Below are positions 1 to 9,040 of a stretch of 48,710 nt of DNA, piece after piece (positions within the stretch are counted from its first letter, which is position 1; every line of letters starts with the position of its first letter). This stretch comes from Tepidiphilus sp. J10 (GTDB taxonomy: Bacteria > Pseudomonadota > Gammaproteobacteria > Burkholderiales > Thiobacillaceae): the NCBI GenBank assembly GCA_945897955.1, contig CAMDGQ010000029.1:1-48710 (forward strand), given 5' to 3'. Position numbers and translations under genes: made by a program. Under the pieces are notes generated by a model that saw only the letters and a list, made by a program, of their open reading frames with translations, made no database searches and was not told where the DNA came from.

Positions 1-78
1 GCGCGCTATTTCCGCATGTACCAGCCCAACGACAAGGCCTACGAGCAGGCCGCGCAGTCGCGTTGGCAGGTTCGTTGA
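1..78 (+). CDS. 3' end of an unidentified gene (probable yfa/mag operon member)
   Basis: The window opens inside a reading frame that ends at TGA 76-78 and gives the last 25 residues of a protein (ending in SRWQVR). The fragment is too short to assign. The next two genes are DUF2300 and DUF2135 proteins. In enterobacterial yfa and pseudomonad mag operons these sit beside a DUF1175 protein and a bacterial alpha-2-macroglobulin, so either is a reasonable guess from context only. The stop is followed 7 bases later by the next possible start codon, which suggests one transcript. Confidence 0.6.
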   Translation, partial: ARYFRMYQPNDKAYEQAAQSRWQVR

Positions 79-85
79 GGCCGTC

Positions 86-1759
86 TTGTCATTGCCCATG
101 CGTCGCCTGCGATTCTTCACTGCCGTGCTGCTGGCGCTGCTGACTGCCGTGCCGGCCGGCGCGGTGGAATATGCTGCGCTGCGCGGCGGTGAGGCGCGCT
201 ATTGGCAGACCCGGGACACCGCGCCGACGCGCGAATCATCGCTGGACCCGCATCTGCGAACGCCGCTGGGCAGCGTCTGGAAACTGTTTGTCCACGTCTA
301 CCTGATCGATCGGCAGATCGAGACGGAAGACTATGTCTGCGGCGGCCGCGACCGCGAGGAAGTCTATTGCTGCCAGCCCGGCGGCAGCATTGGCCGCGAT
401 GCGGCGCTGGCGCGATCCTGCGGCCTCTACTTCGAACCGCGTCGGCTCGGCATCGCCGCCGCCGATTGGCGGCAATACTGGCAGGCGCGCGGCGCGCCGG
501 TCTGGCTGCACGATCTGCGTGCCATGCGGCCGGATACCCAGGTCGAAGTCGAACAGTTGTTGCGTGCGCTCGCCGTCGTGCCGGCGCCGGCACGGCGCGC
601 CGCCGGTGGTGCCTTGTTGTCCAGCGTGCTGGGCGCTGCCGATGCCGAAGGGCTGCGCGCGTTCGGCGCCCGGCTGCGCGCCAAGACCTGGAGCTGGCAC
701 CAGCCCGGCCAGCCGGAGGCGCGCATCGGCGGCGCCGCCGGCTGGCTGGCCGACGGCACGCCGATCTGGCTGCGAGCGCCGGGTACCAGCCGCGTCGTGT
801 TGCCGCTGGCCGCGCGCCGGCTTCCGGCGGCGCTGCGCGTCGATGCGCCGGCCTCAGCCGCAACCGGCGATGCTTGCGTGCGGGTCGATCTGTTCGCGCG
901 CTATCCGCTGCGCGGCGTGGAAGATGCCGCAGGCCGGCCGGCACAGGCCGGTGTGCTGCGCGGCCGCCATCTGGCCCGCTTCGCCAACGGCAACACACTC
1001 AAATTCAGCAGCACCGGCGAGATCGAACTTGGCGCGGATGGACGTCTGCGCGCGACGCTGGACGTCAACGACTACGTCGCCCGTGTCATCGAACGCGAAG
1101 CCGCGCCGGAGCCGGTCGAAGCCGCCCGCGCGTTGGCCATCGTCGCGCGCAGCTATCTCTATCAGAACGCCCGCCGCGAGCAGAGTTGCCTGCGCATCGA
1201 CGACAGCAGCGCCAGCCAGCGCGTCGGTCCGTCGCCGCCGGGACAGGCCGCGCGGGACATCGCGGCCTGGTCGGATAGTCTGGTGCTGGATGCCACACCG
1301 GTGAACTATCACCTCGACCAACCCGGTCGCAACCGGCTGGCCTGGCGTCAAGCCGAGGCGCAGGCGCTGCGCGGCGAACCGTTCGACCGCATCCTGGCCC
1401 AGGCCTTTCCGCGTGCCAGCCTGATTTCCACCGACAGCCCGCTGGCCACCGATTGCGCCCGGCTGGACGCGGCGGAGCGCTGGCTGAAAAACCGCCTGCC
1501 GGCCTGGGAACGCGCGCTGGCCGATCTGGACGGCTTCGAACCGGTGCCCGCGCCGGCGGTCTGCCGGCTGCGCCAGGGCAACCCGTATGCCGATCCCGAA
1601 CGCGGCCGCATCCACGTTCACGGCCTGGACGGCCGCGAGGCGCGCCTGACGCTGGCGCACGAATACCTGCATCTGGCCTTCGCCCACCATCCGCGCGGAC
1701 TCGACGAGACATTCATCGAAACCACCGCTCGCCGCCTGCAAGTGGAGGGACAGCCATGA
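86..1759 (+). CDS. DUF2300 (YfaQ-like) exported protein with transpeptidase-, SpoIID- and HExxH-like motifs
   Basis: Predicted periplasmic protein of 557 residues with an N-terminal signal peptide. Start choice is open: TTG at 86 has a GAGG five bases upstream, while ATG at 98 gives a cleaner signal peptide (MRRLRFFTAVLLALL). Three parts can be seen. Near residue 63 is an SVWK tetrad, which resembles the SxxK nucleophile motif of penicillin-binding proteins. Around residues 326-358 the sequence resembles SpoIID (NDYVARVIEREA, then ARALAIVARSYL). At 525-529 is HEYLH, a zinc-protease HExxH motif, followed by E541 and E545 as possible third ligands. The family match rests on similarity to the DUF2300 layout and on the downstream DUF2135 gene. 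A role in envelope or peptidoglycan maintenance with the macroglobulin system is inference. The stop overlaps the next small reading frame (ATGA). Confidence 0.75.
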   Translation: MSLPMRRLRFFTAVLLALLTAVPAGAVEYAALRGGEARYWQTRDTAPTRESSLDPHLRTPLGSVWKLFVHVYLIDRQIETEDYVCGGRDREEVYCCQPGGSIGRDAALARSCGLYFEPRRLGIAAADWRQYWQARGAPVWLHDLRAMRPDTQVEVEQLLRALAVVPAPARRAAGGALLSSVLGAADAEGLRAFGARLRAKTWSWHQPGQPEARIGGAAGWLADGTPIWLRAPGTSRVVLPLAARRLPAALRVDAPASAATGDACVRVDLFARYPLRGVEDAAGRPAQAGVLRGRHLARFANGNTLKFSSTGEIELGADGRLRATLDVNDYVARVIEREAAPEPVEAARALAIVARSYLYQNARREQSCLRIDDSSASQRVGPSPPGQAARDIAAWSDSLVLDATPVNYHLDQPGRNRLAWRQAEAQALRGEPFDRILAQAFPRASLISTDSPLATDCARLDAAERWLKNRLPAWERALADLDGFEPVPAPAVCRLRQGNPYADPERGRIHVHGLDGREARLTLAHEYLHLAFAHHPRGLDETFIETTARRLQVEGQP

Positions 1760-1821
1760 ATTTCTTCTTTCCGGAGGTCGCCATGCGTACGCCGGAAACA
1801 CCATTCGGGAGACGTACATGA
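1756..1821 (+). CDS. possible 21-codon coupling peptide between the DUF2300 and DUF2135 genes
   Basis: A short frame encodes MNFFFPEVAMRTPETPFGRRT. Its ATG at 1756 overlaps the DUF2300 stop (ATGA), and its own stop at 1819-1821 overlaps the ATG of the DUF2135 gene at 1818 (again ATGA). It would thus carry ribosomes from one gene into the next. It has no recognisable domain. It may simply be spacer DNA that happens to be open, since 21 codons is short and GC-rich DNA has few stops. Confidence 0.25.
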   Translation: MNFFFPEVAMRTPETPFGRRT

Positions 1822-2600
1822 AACAAGATTTCATCCCGCTGCGCGTTCTGTCCGCCGCGTGTGTCGCTGTGTTGACCACCTCGGCATACGCCGCCGATGT
1901 CTCGCTCAGCGCGCCGCTGGGTGGTTGGCGCAACAGCGCGGATCAACGGGTTGGCTACACCCAGCCAGTCAACTATCCGGCTGTATCGGTTTCAACGCCG
2001 GAAGGCCAGTCGAGCGCCGGCCTGATTGCCGGACACATCGTGCGGACGCCGAAATCCGGCACGCAACCCGCCACCGTGATCGTCAACGGCGTGCCCTTGC
2101 CGCAGCGGGTCGAGCCGGATGGTCGTTTCTCCCGGCCGTACAGCTTCGGCCAGGGCAGCAACAGCGTCGAAGTCCGTTCACCGGAAGGCGGCACGCGCCG
2201 CGTGCAGTTTTACGAGTCCTACGCCGGCCGCGCGCAGACCCGCTTGCGCGTGGTGCTGGCCTGGGACAGCGACGGCACCGATCTCGATCTGCATGTCATC
2301 ACGCCGGATGGCGGGCACAGCTTTTACGGCAACCGCGTCCTCGACAACGGCGGCACACTGGACGTTGACGTCACCAGCGGTTACGGCCCGGAAATCTTCT
2401 CCATGCCGGCACCGCTTCCGGGCGCCTATCTGGTTTACGTGAATTACTTCGGCAGCGGACAGGGCAGCGAAGACCTGACGGTGGCCAACGTCACGGTCAT
2501 TGCCCAGGAAAGCACGCCGTCGGAGAAGAAACAAAACTTCAGCGTGCCGCTGCGCAATGCCGGCGAACTGATCCAGATCGGGACGTTTCATTACCCCTGA
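1818..2600 (+). CDS. DUF2135 (YfaP-like) exported protein
   Basis: 260 residues with a signal peptide ending near SAYA (about residue 25), so periplasmic or exported. The C-terminal half (about residues 130-215) holds the conserved DUF2135 core with LAWDSDGTDLDLHVITPDG, then GNRVLDNGGTLDVDVTSGYG and a GAYLVYVNYFGSG segment, a beta-rich fold found in YfaP. The middle part (about 45-125) is an Ig-like stretch with INGVPLP-type wording (VNGVPLPQRV). YfaP-type genes travel with bacterial alpha-2-macroglobulin and DUF2300 genes. The biochemical role is not known; support of the periplasmic macroglobulin is inference. It is the last gene of this operon, and a hairpin follows the stop. Confidence 0.85.
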   Translation: MKQDFIPLRVLSAACVAVLTTSAYAADVSLSAPLGGWRNSADQRVGYTQPVNYPAVSVSTPEGQSSAGLIAGHIVRTPKSGTQPATVIVNGVPLPQRVEPDGRFSRPYSFGQGSNSVEVRSPEGGTRRVQFYESYAGRAQTRLRVVLAWDSDGTDLDLHVITPDGGHSFYGNRVLDNGGTLDVDVTSGYGPEIFSMPAPLPGAYLVYVNYFGSGQGSEDLTVANVTVIAQESTPSEKKQNFSVPLRNAGELIQIGTFHYP

Positions 2601-2608
2601 ACCCCTGG

Positions 2609-2628
2609 GCCCCGGCCATCGCCGGGGT
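2609..2628 (+). terminator. GC-rich hairpin after the DUF2135 gene
   Basis: CCCCGG at 2610-2615 pairs with CCGGGG at 2622-2627 across a six-base loop. It starts 10 bases after the stop. There is no T-run behind it, so it is at best a weak intrinsic terminator or an mRNA 3' end stabiliser. Confidence 0.35.
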
Positions 2629-2657
2629 GTCTAACCACAGGTGGAAACAAGGTAATC

Positions 2658-2676
2658 AATCATTGCTTAAATGATT
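2658..2676. promoter_or_regulatory. distal inverted repeat upstream of hupS
   Basis: AATCATT and AATGATT form a perfect 7-bp inverted repeat around GCTTA. It lies in an AT-rich patch about 100 bp upstream of the sigma-54 promoter, the usual distance for an enhancer-binding protein or IHF site. Which protein binds, if any, cannot be told from the sequence. Confidence 0.35.
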
Positions 2677-2723
2677 AACATGGTTGCCTGTCGCAGCGCT
2701 CGGGTACCGCCATGTTGTTCCGC

Positions 2724-2747
2724 TAACTACATGATTATTTGTAGTTA
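2724..2747. promoter_or_regulatory. proximal inverted repeat upstream of hupS
   Basis: TAACTACA and TGTAGTTA form a perfect 8-bp inverted repeat with an 8-base AT-rich spacer. The repeat ends 18 bases before the -24 element of the proposed hydrogenase promoter. Its centre is about 68 bp from that of the distal repeat. It is a candidate operator for the HoxA/HupR-type activator or for another regulator. Confidence 0.4.
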
Positions 2748-2765
2748 ATGTGTTTGTCGATGCGC

Positions 2766-2781
2766 TGGCACGCTTCTTGAT
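2766..2781 (+). promoter_or_regulatory. sigma-54 (-24/-12) promoter of the hydrogenase operon
   Basis: TGGCACGCTTCTTGAT matches the sigma-54 consensus TGGCACG-N4-TTGC closely. The -24 part is perfect, and the only departure is GA instead of GC at -12. Transcription would begin near 2792, leaving a leader of about 60 bases before hupS. Sigma-54 promoters need an NtrC-family activator, and such a gene lies in the same cluster at 9607-11049. This fits known HoxA/HupR control of uptake hydrogenase operons. Confidence 0.7.
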
Positions 2782-2852
2782 CATCTAGCTCTGCCATCTA
2801 CCGGTTTCATTCGTTTCCGGGGTGGTCATTTGTGATCGAGAGGAGACCCTCC

Positions 2853-3938
2853 ATGGTGGAAACCTTTTACGAGGTGATGCGGCGGCAGGGCATCACTCGC
2901 CGCAGCTTCCTCAAATATTGCAGCCTGACTGCGGCTTCGCTCGGCCTCGGGCCCGCCTTCGTGCCGAAGATCGCGCATGCGATGGAAACCAAGCCGCGTA
3001 CGCCGGTGCTGTGGCTGCACGGTCTGGAATGCACCTGCTGCTCGGAATCATTCATCCGTTCCGGCCATCCGCTGGCCAAGGACGCGGTGCTGTCGATGAT
3101 CTCGCTCGACTACGACGACACCATCATGACCGCCGCCGGGCATCAGGCCGAGGCGATCCTGGAAGAGGTGATGACCAGGTACAAGGGCAATTACATTCTG
3201 GCGGTGGAAGGCAATCCGCCGCTGAATCAGGAAGGCATGAGCTGCATCATCGGCGGCAAGCCGTTCATCGAGCAGTTGAAGCACGTCGCCAAGGACTGCA
3301 AGGCGATCATTTCCTGGGGCTCCTGCGCGTCCTGGGGTTGCGTGCAGGCGGCCAAGCCGAATCCGACCCAGGCGACGCCTGTCCACAAGGTCATCCATGA
3401 CAAGCCGATCATCAAGGTACCCGGCTGCCCGCCGATTGCCGAGGTGATGACCGGCGTGATCACCTACATGCTGACCTTTGACCGCCTGCCGGAACTCGAT
3501 CGCCAGGGCCGGCCGAAGATGTTCTACGGCCAGCGCATTCACGACAAATGCTATCGCCGGCCGCACTTTGACGCCGGCCAGTTCGCCGAAGCCTGGGACG
3601 ACGAGGGGTCGCGCAAGGGTTACTGCCTCTACAAGATGGGCTGCAAGGGACCGACCACCTACAACGCCTGCTCGACGGTGCGCTGGAACGGCGGCGTGTC
3701 GTTCCCGATCCAGTCCGGCCACGGCTGCATCGGCTGTTCAGAAGACGGTTTCTGGGACAAGGGCTCGTTCTACGACCGGGTCACCGACATCCAGCAGTTC
3801 GGCGTCGAATCGAATGCCGACAGGGTCGGCGGCGCAGCCCTCGGCGTAGTCGGCGCGGCGGTGGCGGCGCACGCGGCGGTGAGCGCAATCAAGCAGAGCC
3901 GTAGCAAGCAATCCGACGTCAACGACAAGCAAGGGTGA
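2853..3938 (+). CDS. hupS: uptake [NiFe]-hydrogenase small subunit, O2-tolerant type
   Basis: Small, Fe-S electron-transfer subunit of a membrane-bound H2-oxidising hydrogenase (group 1, HyaA/HoxK-like), 361 residues from ATG 2853, which follows a GAGGAG ribosome site. The Tat signal is TRRSFLK at 15-21, with likely cleavage after AHA (41-43). Cluster ligands start with C60 and C63 in LECTCCSES, then C158 and C163 in GSCASWGC. C62 and C163 match the two extra cysteines (C19 and C120 in E. coli Hyd-1 mature numbering) that hold the [4Fe-3S] cluster of O2-tolerant enzymes. The C-terminus (about 320-350) is a hydrophobic anchor that would contact cytochrome b. The next gene, hupL, follows almost directly. 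Confidence 0.97.
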   Translation: MVETFYEVMRRQGITRRSFLKYCSLTAASLGLGPAFVPKIAHAMETKPRTPVLWLHGLECTCCSESFIRSGHPLAKDAVLSMISLDYDDTIMTAAGHQAEAILEEVMTRYKGNYILAVEGNPPLNQEGMSCIIGGKPFIEQLKHVAKDCKAIISWGSCASWGCVQAAKPNPTQATPVHKVIHDKPIIKVPGCPPIAEVMTGVITYMLTFDRLPELDRQGRPKMFYGQRIHDKCYRRPHFDAGQFAEAWDDEGSRKGYCLYKMGCKGPTTYNACSTVRWNGGVSFPIQSGHGCIGCSEDGFWDKGSFYDRVTDIQQFGVESNADRVGGAALGVVGAAVAAHAAVSAIKQSRSKQSDVNDKQG

Positions 3939-3943
3939 ACGAC

Positions 3944-5734
<1,791 letters not shown>

Positions 5735-5736
5735 CT

Positions 5737-5795
5737 GGCAAGTCGCAAGTGGCGAGTGGCAGTGGCCACTTGCCACTCGCCACTCGCTACTCGCC
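5737..5795. repeat. heptanucleotide-repeat palindrome between hupL and hupC
   Basis: The right arm is four near-identical 7-mers (CACTTGC, CACTCGC, CACTCGC, TACTCGC). The left arm (5737-5765) is their inverted counterpart, so the whole interval folds into a hairpin of about 29-bp arms with almost no loop. The best-matched part is 5748-5765 with 5766-5784, broken only by one extra T. It lies 3 bases after the hupL stop and 13 bases before hupC. Confidence 0.85.
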
Positions 5796-5807
5796 AAGGA
5801 GAAGCAC

Positions 5808-6524
5808 ATGCTTTCAGCCCAAGACATGCGGGAAGCCGAAGCCCACGGGCGTTCGGTCAAGGCGGTCTATGTTTACGAAGCGCCGGTGCGTTTGTGGCAC
5901 TGGGTCAATGCGCTGGCGATCACCGTGCTGGCGATTTCAGGCTGGTTTATCGCCAGCCCGTTGCCCAGCCAGCCGGGCGAAGCCAGCGAGAATTTTCTGA
6001 TGGGCTACATCCGTTTCGCCCATTTCAGCGCCGGCTATGTGCTGCTGATCGGCCTGCTCGGCCGCATCTACTGGGCCTTCGTCGGCAACCATCACGCCCG
6101 CCAGTTGTTCGTGCTGCCGATCTTCAACGGCACCTGGTGGAAGGAAGTGCTGTTCGAGCTGCGCTGGTATCTGTTCCTGGAGCGCGACCCGAAGAAGTAC
6201 GTTGGCCACAACCCGCTGGCGCAGTTTTCGATGTTCACGCTGTTCCTGACCACCACGCTGTTCATGATCGTCACCGGCTTCGCGCTGTACGGCGAAGGTG
6301 CGCAGGAAGGCAGCTGGGCGCACACGCTGTTCACTTCCTGGGTGATTCCGCTGTTCGGGCAGAGTCAGGATGTACATACCTGGCACCACGTCGGCCTCTG
6401 GGTGTTTTTGCTGTTCGTCCTGCTGCACATCTACGCCGCGATCCGGGAAGACATCATGTCGCGCCAGAGCCTGGTCTCCACCATGCTGTCCGGCTGGCGC
6501 ATGTTCAAGGACGACAAGCCATGA
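5808..6524 (+). CDS. hupC: hydrogenase-linked b-type cytochrome
   Basis: 238-residue membrane protein of the HupC/HyaC/HoxZ family. It anchors the HupSL dimer and passes electrons from H2 to quinone. Four membrane segments are visible (about 31-50, 70-95, 140-160 and 195-215). Candidate haem ligands are H31 (RLWHW), H72 (FAHFSAG), H190 and H193 or H194 (DVHTWHH) and H207 (LLHIYAA). ATG 5808 has AAGGAGA upstream. A strong hairpin separates it from hupL, which could lower its expression relative to the catalytic subunits. Its stop overlaps the hupD start (ATGA). Confidence 0.95.
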   Translation: MLSAQDMREAEAHGRSVKAVYVYEAPVRLWHWVNALAITVLAISGWFIASPLPSQPGEASENFLMGYIRFAHFSAGYVLLIGLLGRIYWAFVGNHHARQLFVLPIFNGTWWKEVLFELRWYLFLERDPKKYVGHNPLAQFSMFTLFLTTTLFMIVTGFALYGEGAQEGSWAHTLFTSWVIPLFGQSQDVHTWHHVGLWVFLLFVLLHIYAAIREDIMSRQSLVSTMLSGWRMFKDDKP

Positions 6525-7168
6525 GCACGGTATCCAGCGTTGACCTCGACTACCGCTGCGACACGCTGATCCTCGGCATCGGCAACCTGCTCTGGGCCGA
6601 CGAGGGCTTCGGCATTCGCGCGCTGGAACATCTGCATGCCGGCTGGCAGTTCCGCGCCGGAGTCAGGCTGCTTGATGGCGGCACGCAAGGGCTGTATCTG
6701 CTGCCCCATGTAGAAGGCTGCCGCCGCCTGCTGATCTTCGACGCAGTCGATTACGGTCTGCCGGGCGGCACGCTGAAAGTGGTGCGCGACGAGGAAGTGC
6801 CGCGCTTCATGGGCGTCAAGAAAATGAGCCTGCACCAGACCGGCTTTCAGGAAGTGCTGTCGGTCGCGCAACTGCGCGGCTGGAATCCGCTCAACGTCAC
6901 CCTGATCGGCTGTCAGCCGGAAATCCTGGATGACTATGGCGGCAGCCTGTCCGACACGGTCAAGACCCGCATCCCGCAGGCGCTCGGACTGGCGCTGGAT
7001 ACGCTGTACGGCTGGATGGCCCGGCCGCAACGCCGCATCGCCCCGGCCGAGCGCATCACGCTGGACAGCCTGGCGCTGGACCGCTACGAGGGTCAGCGGC
7101 CCAGTGCCGAAATGGCTTGCCGGCTGGGTGATGGACGGTTTCTGGGGACGGCCGTCCCATGTGTCTAG
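6521..7168 (+). CDS. hupD: hydrogenase maturation endopeptidase
   Basis: 215-residue Ni-sensing protease (HupD/HyaD/HoxM family, peptidase M52) that cuts the C-terminal peptide from HupL after nickel insertion. The three metal-binding residues are present with the spacing known from HybD: E28 (GNLLWADEG), D74 (IFDAVDYG) and H105 (MSLHQT). The start overlaps the hupC stop by four bases, showing translational coupling. The C-terminal 45 residues (PQRRIAPAER onward) extend beyond the protease core, as in other HupD proteins. Its substrate should be the 15-residue tail of HupL; HupV has no such tail. Confidence 0.95.
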   Translation: MSTVSSVDLDYRCDTLILGIGNLLWADEGFGIRALEHLHAGWQFRAGVRLLDGGTQGLYLLPHVEGCRRLLIFDAVDYGLPGGTLKVVRDEEVPRFMGVKKMSLHQTGFQEVLSVAQLRGWNPLNVTLIGCQPEILDDYGGSLSDTVKTRIPQALGLALDTLYGWMARPQRRIAPAERITLDSLALDRYEGQRPSAEMACRLGDGRFLGTAVPCV

Positions 7169-7473
7169 GCCTGCCCATGCAAGTCATCGAATGCAACGGC
7201 TATGTTGCCCTGTGCCAGGGGCGCGGCGGGCGGCGTCAACTTGATCTCGCCCTGGTCGGCGCGCAGCCGCCCGGTACCTGGCTGCTGGCGTTCATTGATT
7301 CCGCGCGTGAAGTCATCGACGCCGAGCGCGCGGCGCAGATCAACGCAGCCCTCGATGGTCTGGAGGCGGTCATGGCCGGTGCCAGCGACATTTCCAGCCA
7401 CTTCGCCGACCTGCTCGACCGTACCCCCGAATTGCCCGCTCACCTGAGAGGAACCGCCCCATGCACGCCCTGA
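7159..7473 (+). CDS. hupF: HypC/HupF-family hydrogenase assembly chaperone
   Basis: 104 residues beginning MCLGLPMQV, the HypC-family N-terminus whose Cys2 binds the Fe(CN)2CO precursor or the large subunit. Operon-linked paralogues named HupF/HoxL assist the large subunit, in rhizobia specially under oxygen (family knowledge). The C-terminal extension (about 75-104) is what separates HupF from plain HypC. The gene overlaps hupD by 10 bases and hupG by 13, so all three are probably translationally coupled. Confidence 0.92.
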   Translation: MCLGLPMQVIECNGYVALCQGRGGRRQLDLALVGAQPPGTWLLAFIDSAREVIDAERAAQINAALDGLEAVMAGASDISSHFADLLDRTPELPAHLRGTAPCTP

Positions 7474-7898
7474 TCAACCGCCTGATCGATGAATTCGGCT
7501 ACCCGCTGCTCGATGCCGACAATCTGGATGCGTTTTGCGACGCGCCCGGCGACGCCGTGCTGTTCTGCGCAGGCGATCCGGTGCAGCACCCGGAATGCCT
7601 GGACGTGGCGGTGGTGCTGCCGGAAATCCTGCGCGCCTTTCCCGGTCCGAGTGGTGGCAACCAATTCCGTGCCGGCATCGCCTGCGCCGAACTGGAATCG
7701 CCGCTGCAACTGCGCTACGGCTTCAACCGCTGGCCGACGCTGGTGTTCCTGCGCGATGGCGGCTATGTCGGCACCATTTCCGGCATCCAGGACTGGTCGG
7801 TCTATCTTGCCCGCATCAATACGCTGCTCGCCGCGCCGGTCAGCCGGCCGCTGTCCATCGGCGTCGCCGTCGTCAACACGGCAAACCACTGTCACTGA
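7461..7898 (+). CDS. hupG: HupG/HyaE-family (thioredoxin-like) maturation protein
   Basis: 145 residues with the compact thioredoxin-like fold expected for HyaE/HupG/HoxO. It lacks a redox-active CxxC pair; the cysteines present (C26, C36, C45 and further on) are not arranged as a thioredoxin site. Conserved features are the VLFCAGDP strand and the FNRWPTLVFLRDGGYVG segment, where the cis-Pro of thioredoxins would sit. HyaE/HoxO proteins bind the Tat signal of the small subunit and are thought to proofread its export. It overlaps hupF and sits 10 bases before hupH. Confidence 0.9.
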   Translation: MHALINRLIDEFGYPLLDADNLDAFCDAPGDAVLFCAGDPVQHPECLDVAVVLPEILRAFPGPSGGNQFRAGIACAELESPLQLRYGFNRWPTLVFLRDGGYVGTISGIQDWSVYLARINTLLAAPVSRPLSIGVAVVNTANHCH

Positions 7899-7908
7899 GG
7901 AACCCTCC

Positions 7909-8754
7909 ATGCACGCCTTTCCCATTCCCGTCGTCGCCTTTGGCGAAACCCGTGGACCCGGTTCCCAGCCGGAAGACGAGGCGCTTGATTACCTGCCGAT
8001 GCCGCATGACATGCGCACCTATCAGGCACCGATCCTGCCGGAGCCGGAAGAAGTGCGCGAGCGCGTCGCCGCGCGCGCCTGGCTGGGCTGCCTGCTCGAT
8101 GCCGTGCAGAACTGGCAACCCGGCCAGTCCGTGCGCAGCCTGGACATGAGCGGGCTGGACGAGGCGGATCGGCTGTTGATCGACCAGGTGCTGGGCGAGG
8201 GCGAAGTCGGCGCCCAGGTGGTCGGCGAGGGCGGCAGTCTGCATATTCAGGAAAGCGTGTTCGCCGGCATCTGGCGCCTGCGCGGTCGCGACAACGACGG
8301 CTATACCTATGCCGACCGCGTCGAAGTGGGCGACGTGCCCGCCGCCGTGCGCGCCTGCGGCGGCCTGGCCAGCCCGGTCGGGGTGCCGCTCGAAGCCGGC
8401 GTGATCAACGCACCGGCGTTGCTGGCCGAGATTGCCGAACAGGTCGCGCGGCCCAGCGCTCCCAGCCACGTCATCAACCTTTCCCTGCTGCCGTTCGGCC
8501 CGGAAGACGCCGCCTGGCTCGATCAGTGCCTTGGGCGCGGCAAGGTCACGCTGCTGTCGCGCGGCTACGGCAACTGCCGCATTACCGCCACCGGTGTCGC
8601 CCGCGTCTGGTGGGTGCAGTACTTCAACTCGCAGGACGCGCTGATCCTGAATACGCTGGAAATCACCGATGTGCCCGAAGTCGCCCGTGCCGCCGATGTC
8701 GATCTGGCCGACAGCGCCGAACGTCTGGCCGAAGTCATCGAGTGGATCGGTTGA
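7909..8754 (+). CDS. hupH: HupH/HyaF-family hydrogenase maturation protein
   Basis: 281 residues, similar throughout to HupH/HyaF/HoxQ, a cytoplasmic accessory protein of O2-tolerant hydrogenases thought to act with HupG in small-subunit cluster maturation. Recognisable segments are LDYLPMPHDMRTY (about 26-38), SVFAGIWRLRG (about 118-128), NLSLLPFGPEDAAWLDQCLG (about 187-206) and the C-terminal GVARVWWVQYFNSQD (about 229-243). The ribosome site GAGG overlaps the hupG stop. No transmembrane segment or signal is visible. Confidence 0.92.
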   Translation: MHAFPIPVVAFGETRGPGSQPEDEALDYLPMPHDMRTYQAPILPEPEEVRERVAARAWLGCLLDAVQNWQPGQSVRSLDMSGLDEADRLLIDQVLGEGEVGAQVVGEGGSLHIQESVFAGIWRLRGRDNDGYTYADRVEVGDVPAAVRACGGLASPVGVPLEAGVINAPALLAEIAEQVARPSAPSHVINLSLLPFGPEDAAWLDQCLGRGKVTLLSRGYGNCRITATGVARVWWVQYFNSQDALILNTLEITDVPEVARAADVDLADSAERLAEVIEWIG

Positions 8755-8760
8755 AATAAT

Positions 8761-8775
8761 CCCTTTGCGAAAGGG
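8761..8775. other. short perfect hairpin between hupH and hupI
   Basis: CCCTTTGCGAAAGGG is a 6-bp stem with a 3-base loop, placed 6 bases after the hupH stop and about 37 bases before hupI. It has no T-run, so it is more likely an mRNA processing or stability element than a terminator, if it does anything. Confidence 0.4.
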
Positions 8776-8812
8776 GGCGACAAAGCGGGGCGAGTCGGGC
8801 CAACATGTCGCC

Positions 8813-9040
8813 ATGAATGCCTCCATGAACACCTTTGAAGGTTCCTTCCTCGGCGATGTCAGCCGTCTGCCGCCGAATGCCCGTCTGGAATGCAAGATAT
8901 GCTGGCATGTCTATGACCCGGCTGCAGGCGACCCGGTCTGGCAGATTCCGCCCGGCACCGCTTTCGCCGATCTGCCGCCACACTGGCGTTGCCCGAACTG
9001 CGACGGCGCCAGAGAGCAATTCATGGTGATGGATGCTTGA
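8813..9040 (+). CDS. hupI: rubredoxin of the hydrogenase cluster
   Basis: 75-residue rubredoxin (HupI/HoxR type). Four cysteines bind one iron: C27 and C30 in ECKICWHVYDP, C60 and C63 in WRCPNCDG. The N-terminal extension of about 24 residues before the first cysteine pair is common in HoxR. In O2-tolerant hydrogenase systems this protein is needed for correct maturation of the small-subunit [4Fe-3S] cluster under oxygen. Start ATG 8813 is chosen by family length; ATG 8825 is possible. Ribosome-site support is weak. It overlaps hupJ by eight bases. Confidence 0.93.
   Translation: MNASMNTFEGSFLGDVSRLPPNARLECKICWHVYDPAAGDPVWQIPPGTAFADLPPHWRCPNCDGAREQFMVMDA

Noticed and set aside
5737-5795. CRISPR-like array
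   Set aside because: Units are only 7 bp with no spacers; it is a tandem-repeat palindrome.
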